A DNA stretch of 22,958 nucleotides, taken from NCBI GenBank assembly GCA_964435775.1, contig CAYTAP010000062.1:1-22958 (forward strand), read 5' to 3'. Below, in pieces: positions 14,588 through 22,656 of this stretch (the stretch's first letter is position 1; each line of letters opens with the position of its first letter). The translations under genes and the position numbers were made by a program. The notes beneath the pieces were generated by a model, which saw only the letters and a list, made by a program, of their open reading frames with translations, ran no database searches and was not told the origin of the DNA. This DNA comes from CAYTAP01 sp964435775 (lineage in GTDB: Bacteria > Planctomycetota > Phycisphaerae > Tepidisphaerales > Tepidisphaeraceae).

Positions 14588-15880
14588 AAAGCCGCCGATC
14601 GTGACTAAAAACAACGCCCCCACGCCCAGTTGCAACGGCTCGAGCGGCAGCGCGAATCGCGCCGCCGTGATCGTCAGCACATATGTCAGCAGGCAAAGCC
14701 CGAAGACCAATTCCGCATAGCCCAGCGCCCAGCGCTGTCGCCACGCCATGATCAATCCCGGCACTGAAATCACAAGCAGCAAAGCCCGCGAGAGGACGTA
14801 CGCGAGCTTGTACGACTTGGGGTTGTCCCAGTCGATCCAGAGGCTCTTCATGAGCCGCACGCCGCACAAGCGGAGATATTCCATCGGATGCGCGCTGATC
14901 CACGTCATCGCCAGGTCCTTGAACACCCGCTCCCTCGCCGCCTCCGGCTTGCCTTCCAGGCGCGCGAGCTCGGTCGGCGTCAAGAGGGAGTACTGATGAT
15001 CAATATCCTGTTCGCGCGCCTTTTCATCGGTGAAATGAAACATCCCGGCCGCGAAATGCCGCCGCTCCTGCGGCGTCATCGCCAGACGATCCGTCCCGGT
15101 CGCATACGGATTGTTCCCCTTCCACACGTTGACCCAGAACGTACTCTTGATCGGAATCCACTCGCCGTGCACGATGCGATTGCGCACCGTCCAGGGACCG
15201 ATGACCACAATCGCCGCGCCCAGGAGGATCGCCGCGTTTCGCACGCGCACCGACAGCGACAACCGGGTGCATCCAAAAATGAGAAGTCCACTGAGCGCCA
15301 TAACCGGCAGGAGCACCGGCTCGGTCAACGCCGACACCGTTCCAACCACACTGAATCCCACCCATGGCCAAACCTTCCCGCTCCGCACCGACACCGCGAA
15401 CAGCAGGATGATCGCCAGCACGCCGGTTGTAATCAGCGCGATCGCCTGGGCGAAGGTCGAGGCGTAAATCTGCGTCGGCCAAATCGCCAGCAACCCCGCC
15501 GCCGCGATCGCCACCCGCTCGCTTCCCCCCCAGACCCGCACAAGCAGATAAAGCAGCCCGACCCCGATGCTCGCCGCCAGCGCGTTGATCAGCATCGCCG
15601 CGAAATATGCCTGCGGGGAATCAATGCCAAAGGCCCAGTACAGCCCCGCCAGCAGCGCCGGATAGGGAGGCGACTGCACGCTGGATGGGCCCATGTATCC
15701 AAAATCGGCGAAGGCGAACTCCCCATGCAAAAGCAGATTCCCCGCGATCGCGCGATGCTCCATCGCGCCGGGATGGTCCCAACTGTGCAGGAAAATGATC
15801 GCCCCCACGCGAAGGACCAGCCCCAGGAGCATGATCGCGCTGACGACGACGATTCGAGCCGTTCGATCTTCGGTTGCCAC
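14543..15880 (-). CDS. Multi-spanning GT-C (GT39/ArnT-like) glycosyltransferase
   Basis: A 445-residue integral membrane protein with roughly ten hydrophobic segments, beginning VVVSAIMLLGLVLRVGAII. The first extracytoplasmic loop, HSWDHPGAMEHRAIAGNLLLHGEFAF followed by SSVQSPPYPALLAGLYWAFG, resembles GT-C enzymes that use polyprenyl-phosphate sugars (the D of WDH is the probable catalytic acid). Such donors would be made by the GtrB-like enzyme two genes upstream. The start is a GTG at 15880 immediately after the TGA of the previous gene, with AGGGGGT about 7 nt upstream. The last residues (RKVRGAPRTAAGIA) are encoded by repeat sequence, so the natural C-terminus may have been remodelled. 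Confidence 0.85.
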   Translation of the reverse strand: MATEDRTARIVVVSAIMLLGLVLRVGAIIFLHSWDHPGAMEHRAIAGNLLLHGEFAFADFGYMGPSSVQSPPYPALLAGLYWAFGIDSPQAYFAAMLINALAASIGVGLLYLLVRVWGGSERVAIAAAGLLAIWPTQIYASTFAQAIALITTGVLAIILLFAVSVRSGKVWPWVGFSVVGTVSALTEPVLLPVMALSGLLIFGCTRLSLSVRVRNAAILLGAAIVVIGPWTVRNRIVHGEWIPIKSTFWVNVWKGNNPYATGTDRLAMTPQERRHFAAGMFHFTDEKAREQDIDHQYSLLTPTELARLEGKPEAARERVFKDLAMTWISAHPMEYLRLCGVRLMKSLWIDWDNPKSYKLAYVLSRALLLVISVPGLIMAWRQRWALGYAELVFGLCLLTYVLTITAARFALPLEPLQLGVGALFLVTIGGFRKVRGAPRTAAGIA

Positions 15881-17317
15881 TCACACACCCCCTGTCGCCG
15901 ACGTACGGATCGGCGACTGCGCAAGCGGCGCTCCCGCCCGCGGCGGCGTCTGCATCCGGCGCGGCGGCATCGCGTGCGATCGCTCCATCGGCCGAGGCAT
16001 CGCGCGCTGCGCCGCCGGACGAAAATAGCAATCGATCAGGCTCACCGTGAATCCAAGCAATACGGTCCAGATCGTCACATAGTCCCAATCCGCCCAGACC
16101 GTGTACATCGACACCATCACCCCGAATACGCACGCCAGTCCGCGAACGAGCGGTTCGCGCTGTTTGGGGTCGCGGGTCATTCGAAACGCCCTCGCCGCCC
16201 GCCCGGCAAGGGTGATGGGAATGAGCAGCCAGAGCGCCAGATACACCCATCCCTCGCGCATCGCCCAGAGCAGGTACGCGTTGTCCACGCTCTCCAGTTT
16301 CAGCTTGCTCTGATCGATCCAGATCCCATGCCCGAACAACCCCGCCGACGTCACGAAATTCCAGGAGTTCTGAATGATCAACACGCGAATCCGAAAGCTG
16401 CGATCCGCTTCCGATGTGCTCGCCGCCAGGTTGGAGTCGAACGACTTCAACACCAGCGTCGCCGCGAAGCCGCAGATCACCGCCGCGATGGCAAACCAGC
16501 GCAGATTCGCCCGCACCCAGCTCCAGTAGCGCATGACGAGGTAAAACATCACCGTCGCAGTCAACCCCAGGTAGGACCCGTAGCTGATCGAGGTCACCAA
16601 CGCGAAGACCGCCGCCAGCACCGAGGCCCGCGCCCACCAGCGCTTCGATCCACCCGGCGTGGTCGCCGACAGGATCGTCACCAGCCCGATAAGCCCGATG
16701 CACGCATTGCCCAGATAAATCGGATGGCTGAACGGTCCATCGGCGCGGAAAAATCCATATCGGTAATAGGCGAGCTGATCGAGCGTCGCCAGCCCCAGGA
16801 TCTGATGAATCTTCTGCCTGTAAAAGTGAGGCCACAGTCGCGTTTCAATCATTGTGAAAAATGCGATGACCCCGATCGAAAAGACGACGACATACAGCGC
16901 CTGCCGTCTGGCCGGCACCGACTGAAACGCCAGCCGCGCCAAAAAGTAGGGTCCGATCCATCCCAGGAACATCGCGCCAGAGCTGCTGACGCCCGTGTAA
17001 ACGTATTCGGTTAACACCGCGTTGATCACCTTGTCCACGGCGATCAGGATCACGAGCGTGTCGATGATGTTCCACCGGATCGTCCACGGCTCCCCCCCGC
17101 GAACGAGAAGCCCAAGGAGAATCCCGTACATCGCGCCGAACGCGGCGCCGGGGTCCGGGAGCAACTGAATGTCCACCGGCGGAATCTCCGGCAACAGCAG
17201 CATGCAGGGCAACGACACAAGAATGAATGCGATCAGCGGTCCGCGCGCCACCGTCACGATCACCGCCGTGAGGAAGATGAACAGGACAACCAGGTTGCTG
17301 ACGAGCGACGGACCCAC
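15881..17317 (-). CDS. O-antigen ligase/polymerase-like membrane protein
   Basis: A 478-residue polytopic membrane protein with about ten to twelve transmembrane segments. The layout matches the WaaL/Wzy (O-antigen ligase) superfamily: a large extracytoplasmic loop (about residues 270-320, SFDSNLAASTSEADRSFRIR and FVTSAGLFGHGIW) followed by a conserved VDNAYLLWAMREGWVYLALW segment. It would polymerise or ligate lipid-linked glycan at the periplasmic side. The C-terminal 45 residues are Arg/Pro-rich and likely disordered or cytoplasmic. The GTG start (17317) overlaps the TAG stop of the upstream gene by one base, with GAGGTG close upstream, so the two are probably translationally coupled. Polymerase and ligase cannot be told apart by eye. 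Confidence 0.82.
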   Translation of the reverse strand: MGPSLVSNLVVLFIFLTAVIVTVARGPLIAFILVSLPCMLLLPEIPPVDIQLLPDPGAAFGAMYGILLGLLVRGGEPWTIRWNIIDTLVILIAVDKVINAVLTEYVYTGVSSSGAMFLGWIGPYFLARLAFQSVPARRQALYVVVFSIGVIAFFTMIETRLWPHFYRQKIHQILGLATLDQLAYYRYGFFRADGPFSHPIYLGNACIGLIGLVTILSATTPGGSKRWWARASVLAAVFALVTSISYGSYLGLTATVMFYLVMRYWSWVRANLRWFAIAAVICGFAATLVLKSFDSNLAASTSEADRSFRIRVLIIQNSWNFVTSAGLFGHGIWIDQSKLKLESVDNAYLLWAMREGWVYLALWLLIPITLAGRAARAFRMTRDPKQREPLVRGLACVFGVMVSMYTVWADWDYVTIWTVLLGFTVSLIDCYFRPAAQRAMPRPMERSHAMPPRRMQTPPRAGAPLAQSPIRTSATGGV

Positions 17318-18408
17318 TACTCACCTCGCATCGGACAACCCGGATGAAATAGCGCTGATCCCGCCGCCATCGACCGATCGGACGCGCCGCGCCCCGCCGA
17401 CTCGGGCGCAGACGCCGACGACTCCACAATGTCCGCGATCAAAAACGTCGGGCGACCTTTCACCTCGACGAAGATCCGGGACAAATATTCCCCAATGATC
17501 CCGAGCGAAATCAACTGCAATGACCCCATGAGGAGGATCAAACACGCCGTGCTCGCCCATCCGCGAGGCGTTTTGATGTCCAGCGCCGAGGCAATGAGCA
17601 CCCACACCCCAAGCCCCAGCGCGATCGCCACGCCCAGCAACCCCAGCCGCGTGACGAACTTGAGCGGCACGCTGCTGAAACTGACCAGCCCGTCGGCCGC
17701 CAGCTTCATCAACTTCGCCAGCGTGTACTGCGGCACCCCCGCCTCCCGCGCGTGCCGCTCATATTCCACACCCACCTGCTTGAGCCCCACCCATGTCCGC
17801 AACCCGCGGACAAACCGCTGCCGCTCGGGCAACCCATTGAGCAGATTCACCGCCGACCGATCCATGAGGCAAAAGTCCCCGCTGTCCAGCGGAATCTCCA
17901 ACTCGCTGATCGAGCGCAACAGCCGGTAAAAGCTCCAGTACGCCAGCCGCTTGCCCACCCATTCCTTGCGCTTTTTGCGGACCGCATAAACGACTTGGTT
18001 CCCCTCCCGCCACTTGCTCAGAAACGTCGGCAACACCTCCGGCGGATCCTGCAGGTCGCAATCCATGATCGCCACCGCATCCCCCCGCGCCACGCTCAAC
18101 CCCGCCGAGATCGCCGCCTGATGACCAAAGTTGCGCGTCAAATGCACCGCGCGAACATGCCGGTCCGATAACGCATACTCGTCCAGAATCGCTCGCGTCC
18201 GATCCTTGCTCCCATCGTTCACGAAAATCAATTCGTAATCCAACCCCAATTTCTCAAGTGCCGGTCCCATCGCGGTGAACCGGGCGTAGGTCATCGGCAA
18301 CACTTCCTGCTCGTTAAATGCAGGCATGACGATGCTTAACAGTGCCGGTGCCCCGCCAACTCGCCCGTCTTCTCCCGCGTGATTGTCACCGTTGTGTTCG
18401 CCGGTCAT
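17317..18408 (-). CDS. GtrB/DPMS-like polyprenyl-phosphate glycosyltransferase
   Basis: A 363-residue GT2 enzyme that likely transfers a sugar from a nucleotide to undecaprenyl phosphate. LLSIVMPAFNEQEVL (23-37), FVNDGSKDRT (62-71) and the metal-binding MDCDLQDPPEV (DCD 116-118) define the GT-A domain; DSGDFCLMDR and RFVRGLRTWVGLKQ are typical of GtrB/YfdH. Two transmembrane helices follow (about 252-277 and 285-307), then the family ending GEYLSRIFVEVKGRPTFLI. It is the first gene of the nine-gene cluster, and its product would feed the GT-C enzyme encoded two genes later. The ATG at 18408 has AGGTGA and CAGG upstream. The extra C-terminal 40 residues are low complexity. Confidence 0.93.
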   Translation of the reverse strand: MTGEHNGDNHAGEDGRVGGAPALLSIVMPAFNEQEVLPMTYARFTAMGPALEKLGLDYELIFVNDGSKDRTRAILDEYALSDRHVRAVHLTRNFGHQAAISAGLSVARGDAVAIMDCDLQDPPEVLPTFLSKWREGNQVVYAVRKKRKEWVGKRLAYWSFYRLLRSISELEIPLDSGDFCLMDRSAVNLLNGLPERQRFVRGLRTWVGLKQVGVEYERHAREAGVPQYTLAKLMKLAADGLVSFSSVPLKFVTRLGLLGVAIALGLGVWVLIASALDIKTPRGWASTACLILLMGSLQLISLGIIGEYLSRIFVEVKGRPTFLIADIVESSASAPESAGRGASDRSMAAGSALFHPGCPMRGE

Positions 18409-18747
18409 CGTCCTGGGTCACCTGGTTCATCCACACCGAAAGCGCTTACCCCACCCTCAACAAAACACCCTCGCCAGTTACCCCCTCTCCATGGCGCAAC
18501 ATCCACGTCCAAGCGCCACGCCACTTATTATGACTCCTATCGGCAATTTGCATCAAAGGACGAAGCAGGAATTACGGAGGAACAACATGCACTCCCGCTG
18601 ATCCCCCCGTTCGTACCATCGGCCCACGCACTTGTAAACCATCGCAGGTCCGATAACCAACGCGCATTTTCGATTGCTGATTTTCGACTTTTAATCGAAG
18701 CCGCGCAACCCCATCACCGCCTTCAATCAAAAATCACCAATCAAAAA
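18409..18747. other. 339-nt gap upstream of the polysaccharide operon
   Basis: No convincing gene is seen. The gap holds a candidate promoter for the operon (18527-18556) and an A/T-rich inverted repeat at its far end (18667-18756). On the plus strand a strong ribosome-site-like GGAGG (18576-18580) stands 6 nt before an ATG that reads only four codons (MHSR, stop at 18599-18601). The rest looks like leader sequence. Confidence 0.6.
18527..18556 (-). promoter_or_regulatory. Candidate promoter of the polysaccharide operon
   Basis: On the minus strand TTGATG (18556-18551), 18-nt spacer and CATAAT (18532-18527, five of six consensus matches). It would give a leader of about 110 nt before the GtrB-like ATG. 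This is a single prediction without a second copy to support it. Confidence 0.3.
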
Positions 18748-18756
18748 TCAAAAATT
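18667..18756. repeat. A/T-rich inverted repeat, family D
   Basis: The left arm 18667-18700 (TTTTCGATTGCTGATTTTCG onward) and the right arm 18721-18756 (CTTCAATCAAAAATCACCAA onward) are imperfect inverted copies around a 20-nt GC-rich centre. The right arm also contains ATCAAAAATC-type direct repeats. It stands out as A/T-rich against its surroundings. The right arm extends into the serine hydrolase gene and supplies its last codons and stop. Confidence 0.65.
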
Positions 18757-19863
18757 CTCCAGGTCCTCATAAATCGCCGCACACAATGCCCGTTGACGCT
18801 GGTTATGAACCGCATCCCCCGGCATCCCGTTGAAAACGGCGGCCGCCACGATTCCATGAACTGGATCCGCGAAGGCGAAGGAGGATTGCGAGCCGCTGTG
18901 GCCGAACGTCCGTCTCGATGCGTGCGGCCCATACCCATACGGCAGGTTCTCATCCCCATAGAACTGACTGTTGACGATGAACCCCAACCCCCAATCAACG
19001 ACCGTCTTGAACGTGTGGTCATACAGCCCCGTCCGATGACGCGCGGTCAATGCCTCCACTGTCGTCGAATCGAGCAAGTGCCCCCCGCCCATCGAAAGAT
19101 TCCCGCGATCCAGCAGGATTTCATACAGCCTCGCCAATTCCCGGATGGGTCCGCGCGCCGTTGAACCCGGAGACGCGGCGGCCGCATGACGCGGGGTGTC
19201 AAAGCTCGCCGCCCGAGCCGGCTTTGATTGCGTGTTCCGCATCACCCCCATCCGATCCCCGTATGCGGCATACTCCTCGGCGCTCAGCGCGATGTGCGAA
19301 TCGGCCATCCCCGCTTGTTTGAACACGCGTTCGCGGATATACCGGGCATAGGGCATTTTGCTGACGCGCCCGATGATCTCCCCCAGCAAAAACCAGCTCG
19401 TCACCACGTGATACCCCGCCTTCTCGCCAGGAACCCAGCCCGGCTCCGGGCGCATTCCCGCGATGCGCTCGATGATCTGATCCCACGGCGCATCCGGCCA
19501 ACCCGTGTCAATCCACCGAATCCCCGCCGTGTGCGTGAGCAGATGCCGAATCGTGATCCCTTCCTTCCCATGCGCGGCAAACTCAGGGATGAACCGCGCC
19601 ACCGGGCCATCGACCTCAAGCAATCCCTCCTCCCACAACTGCCCGATGGCAACCGCCGCCAGCGGTTTACCGGCCGACATCCACATCATCACCGTTTTGG
19701 TCGTCATCGCCGCGCCATTGCCGGCCGAGCCAAACGCCAGGTCCGCCAGAACCTTCCCCTTCCTCGATACATACAGCTGCGCCCCCACATGCAATCCCGC
19801 CGCCATCCCTTCCTCGATCGCGCCCACTGATCGGGAAAACGCCATCTGATCCGTCTCGCTCAC
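18748..19863 (-). CDS. Serine hydrolase of the class C beta-lactamase / esterase EstB family
   Basis: A 371-residue alpha/beta serine hydrolase with the penicillin-binding fold. The nucleophile motif S-x-x-K is SAGK (S63, K66), the second catalytic motif is Y151 (GYHV, in place of Y-x-N), and HSG (322-324) stands where KTG occurs in beta-lactamases; this combination is usual for esterases and peptidase-like members. HLLTHTAGI (107-115) is another family hallmark. No signal peptide is seen, so it is probably cytoplasmic and not an antibiotic-resistance enzyme. The GTG at 19863 has GAGGAG 7-8 nt upstream. It ends inside an A/T-rich repeat (C-terminus ENF), suggesting the original end was altered. 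Its substrate is unknown. Confidence 0.9.
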   Translation of the reverse strand: MSETDQMAFSRSVGAIEEGMAAGLHVGAQLYVSRKGKVLADLAFGSAGNGAAMTTKTVMMWMSAGKPLAAVAIGQLWEEGLLEVDGPVARFIPEFAAHGKEGITIRHLLTHTAGIRWIDTGWPDAPWDQIIERIAGMRPEPGWVPGEKAGYHVVTSWFLLGEIIGRVSKMPYARYIRERVFKQAGMADSHIALSAEEYAAYGDRMGVMRNTQSKPARAASFDTPRHAAAASPGSTARGPIRELARLYEILLDRGNLSMGGGHLLDSTTVEALTARHRTGLYDHTFKTVVDWGLGFIVNSQFYGDENLPYGYGPHASRRTFGHSGSQSSFAFADPVHGIVAAAVFNGMPGDAVHNQRQRALCAAIYEDLENF

Positions 19864-20133
19864 GTCATCGCTCCTCGTTCATCGACCGCACCCCGATCAG
19901 CATCCCCCGCGCACTCGACCGTCTCATGAATATAAGCAAAGCAGATGGTCTCGCCTTTCACAAGCCCAATATACGCCGGACGCCAAATCTGATTGGCGGG
20001 CTGGTCAAGTGGCCTCAACCGATAATATCTTCCCGCCCCGCGTCCCGGCGCGATATACTTCGGACGCTCTCCAGGCGCGTTGAACACGACATTGCCCGGA
20101 GGCTTGCAACAATTCATTTGCGGAGAACAGCCC

Positions 20134-22203
20134 ATGCCCACCTACGCCACCGCCGACATTCGCAACGTCCTCCTGGCCGGTCACGGGGGGGCGGGGAAGA
20201 CGACGCTCGCCGACGCGCTGCTGCTGGCGAGCAAGACCGTCACACGCCCGGGCTTGATTTCCGATGGCTCGAGTTACAGCGATTTCGAGAAGGAGGAGAA
20301 GGAGCACAAGCACTCGATCTACCCGGCCATCCTCCATCTCGATCACGCCGGTGCGCGGATCAATCTGATCGACGTCCCCGGCGCGCCCGATCTGATCGGC
20401 CCGGGGCTTGCCTGCCTTCCGGCCGTCGAGACCGTCGCGGTCGTCGTCAACGCGACCGCGGGAATCGAGGTCGTCACCCGGCGCTTCATGGAGGCGGCCG
20501 ACGCCCAGCACCTGCCCCGTGTGCTCATCATCAATAAAATCGACTCGCCCGATCTCGATCTTCCCGGCCTCGTCGAAAACCTCCGCGAAACCTTTGGCCC
20601 GGAGTGTCTTCCGATCAACCTCCCCTCGAAAGGGGGCAAGGCCGTCGTCGATTGCCTGTTGAGCAGCGACGGCGAATCCGACTTCGACACGGTGAAGCGA
20701 TGCCACGCCGCCATCCTCGACCAGATCGTCGAGATCGACGAAGGGCTGATGGAAAAATACCTCGGCGGCGAGGAACCCGATTACAACGCCCTGCACGCGC
20801 CCTTCGAGCGGGCGCTGAACGAAGGGCACGTCATCCCCATCCTGTTTTGCGACGCCAAAACAGGTGTCGGACTGCCCGAATTGCTCGATGTGATCGCCCG
20901 ACATTTCCCTTCGCCGCTGGAGGGGAACCCGGAGCCTTTCCTCACCGGCGAGGCGGACAATGAACGCCCCTTCAGCTATCGAAACGACGTGAACGCCCCT
21001 CTGCTCGCGCATGTCTTTCGCGTGACGACAGACCCGTTCGTCGGCAAGCTCGCGATCTTCCGCGTCCATCAGGGAAAATGCACCGGCCAGTCGCAGGTCT
21101 TCATCGGCCACAACAAAAAGCCCGTCAAGCTCGGGCATGTGTTTCATCTGCAGGGCAAGGAGCACATCGAGGTTCCCGAGATCATCGCCGGCGACATCGG
21201 CGCGGTCGCCAAGATCGAAGACCTTCACACAAACGATTGTCTGCACGATGACCACGCCCTCGATTCGGTTCACCTCAAGCCCCTCAGCTTCCCCATCCCG
21301 ATGTATGGCCTGGCGATTACTCCCAAAGCGCGGGGCGATGAGCAAAAGCTTTCCGGCTTGCTGAGCAAGATCGCCGAGGAAGACCCCACCTTCCGCTGGC
21401 ACACCGACCGCCAGACGCATGAACTGGTCATCAACGGACTCGGCGAGCTTCACCTCCGCTTCATCCTCGAAAAGCTCGCCAACCGTGGCCTTCACGTCGA
21501 AACCAAGCCCCCCAAAATCGCCTACCGTGAAACGATCCAGCAGTCGGCCGACGGACATCATCGCCATAAGAAGCAGTCCGGCGGCGCGGGGCAGTTCGGC
21601 GAGGTCTTCCTCCGCGTCGAGCCGCTGGAAGCCGACTCCCCCGCCGCCCAATCCAACGGCGGAAGCGGGCTGGAGATCGTCAATGAAATCTTCGGCGGCA
21701 CAATCCCCGGCCAGTTCATTCCCGCCGTCGAGAAGGGAATCCACGACCTGCTCGATCAGGGCGTCCTCGCGGGCTATCCGCTTCAGGATGTGCGCGTCGC
21801 CATCACCGACGGCAAGCATCATCCGGTTGATTCCAAGGAAGTCGCCTTCCGCACGGCCGGGAAGTACGCGTTCAAGGATGCCGTCCTCAAGGCCCGCCCC
21901 GTGCTGCTCGAGCCGATCGTCAACATGGAGGTGACCGTCCCGGAAGATAAAATGGGCGCGATCACCGGTGATCTCGCCGGCAAACGCGGCCGAATCCAGG
22001 GCACCGACCTCCTCCCCGGCGGCATCGCCCAGATCAAGGCGCAAGCCCCCCTCTCGGAAGTCATGCAATACCAGTCCCAACTCAAAAGCGTCACCGGCGG
22101 CCAAGGCTCTTTCGTCATGGAGTTCAGCCACTACGACCCGGCCCCCGCGCAATTCCAACAGCAAGTCGTCGCCCGCTACAAACCGGCGGCGGAGGAGGAG
22201 TGA
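20134..22203 (+). CDS. EF-G-like translational GTPase paralogue lacking the catalytic histidine
   Basis: A 689-residue protein with the full five-domain EF-G layout: G domain with P-loop GHGGAGKT (16-23), switch II DVPGAPD (80-86) and NKID (134-137); domain II near VNAPLLAHVFRVTTDPFVGKL; domain III (GDEQKLSGLLSKIAEEDPTF); domain IV (GGAGQFGEVFLRVEP onward); domain V (MEVTVPEDKMGAITGDLAGKRGRI). Canonical EF-G has DTPGH at switch II; here the catalytic His is A84, and the switch I Thr motif RGITI is absent (HKHSIYPAI instead). This resembles the EF-G2/EF-G-like group, whose role is unclear and may lie outside standard translocation. The ATG at 20134 has GGAGA 8 nt upstream and is preferred over 20080. 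It stands alone and is divergent from the serine hydrolase. Confidence 0.93.
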   Translation: MPTYATADIRNVLLAGHGGAGKTTLADALLLASKTVTRPGLISDGSSYSDFEKEEKEHKHSIYPAILHLDHAGARINLIDVPGAPDLIGPGLACLPAVETVAVVVNATAGIEVVTRRFMEAADAQHLPRVLIINKIDSPDLDLPGLVENLRETFGPECLPINLPSKGGKAVVDCLLSSDGESDFDTVKRCHAAILDQIVEIDEGLMEKYLGGEEPDYNALHAPFERALNEGHVIPILFCDAKTGVGLPELLDVIARHFPSPLEGNPEPFLTGEADNERPFSYRNDVNAPLLAHVFRVTTDPFVGKLAIFRVHQGKCTGQSQVFIGHNKKPVKLGHVFHLQGKEHIEVPEIIAGDIGAVAKIEDLHTNDCLHDDHALDSVHLKPLSFPIPMYGLAITPKARGDEQKLSGLLSKIAEEDPTFRWHTDRQTHELVINGLGELHLRFILEKLANRGLHVETKPPKIAYRETIQQSADGHHRHKKQSGGAGQFGEVFLRVEPLEADSPAAQSNGGSGLEIVNEIFGGTIPGQFIPAVEKGIHDLLDQGVLAGYPLQDVRVAITDGKHHPVDSKEVAFRTAGKYAFKDAVLKARPVLLEPIVNMEVTVPEDKMGAITGDLAGKRGRIQGTDLLPGGIAQIKAQAPLSEVMQYQSQLKSVTGGQGSFVMEFSHYDPAPAQFQQQVVARYKPAAEEE

Positions 22204-22225
22204 GGGGTGGGAGGATATGGGGGCG

Positions 22226-22265
22226 GCGAGAGTGAAGGGGACGTAGCGAGAGTGAAGGGGACGTA
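22226..22265. repeat. 20-bp tandem duplication
   Basis: The unit GCGAGAGTGAAGGGGACGTA occurs twice in direct tandem with no mismatch. A third copy of most of it lies inverted at 22286-22310, forming the adjacent hairpin. Confidence 0.9.
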
Positions 22266-22310
22266 GCTCTTCATACGGTCGTGTGATGAAGAGCTACGTC
22301 CCCTTCACTC
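22250..22310. terminator. Perfect 25-bp hairpin downstream of the EF-G-like gene
   Basis: 22250-22274 and 22286-22310 are perfectly complementary around an 11-nt loop, 47 nt after the EF-G-like stop. No T-tract follows, so intrinsic termination would be atypical. It may instead be a mobile-element end or a REP-like repeat. Confidence 0.6.
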
Positions 22311-22398
22311 AGACCTTGAAAGAAATGTTGACACAAACGGGATATGAATTTCGCGGCCTGCGTCTCGAATTGTTTTTGGGTGTATTGCTTCATTGTTC

Positions 22399-22596
22399 TC
22401 AACGGCTAAATTTTCGGAATAGCACAGGCAAGACAAGACAAATTATGCCAGCAGCCAGTATTCGGAGTGAATCAACAACGACGTGCGGGTTGTGTGACCG
22501 TCCTGCACATGCGTCCAAGAGAAGGGCGTAGCTGTCCCATAGCAACACAATGCCGCCAACAAACAAGCCGTTTACTAGCCACTTCCATTTTCTCAT
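22399..22596 (-). CDS. Possible small two-TM membrane protein
   Basis: A 65-residue frame starting MRKWKWLVNGLFVGGIVLLW and ending PVLFRKFSR. It has two hydrophobic stretches (about 7-27 and 45-60), a basic start and a basic end, the look of a small inner-membrane protein. The start is an ATG, but no clear ribosome site precedes it. The region is less GC-rich than the rest of the window, as expected for recently acquired DNA beside an insertion sequence. No family is recognised. It may be a chance frame. Confidence 0.4.
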   Translation of the reverse strand: MRKWKWLVNGLFVGGIVLLWDSYALLLDACAGRSHNPHVVVDSLRILAAGIICLVLPVLFRKFSR

Positions 22597-22656
22597 TAGA
22601 TCACTGAATCACACTCACCAATCATAGACGGGCGGGACAATTTTTCTGGGCAGCGA

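Noticed and set aside
14888..17014. A 708-residue open frame antisense to the GT-C and ligase-like genes
   Set aside because: The product is extremely rich in Arg, His, Pro and Gln without hydrophobic core patterns, as expected for the complement of membrane-protein codons.
19860..20141. A 93-residue minus-strand frame in the serine hydrolase/EF-G gap
   Set aside because: It overlaps the start of the EF-G-like gene, has no strong ribosome site and no family resemblance; the gap is better read as divergent leader sequence.
20005..22164. A 719-residue open frame antisense to the EF-G-like gene
   Set aside because: It mirrors the codon pattern of the well-supported EF-G-like gene in GC-rich DNA, shows no recognisable domain and has no ribosome site; the sense gene explains it.
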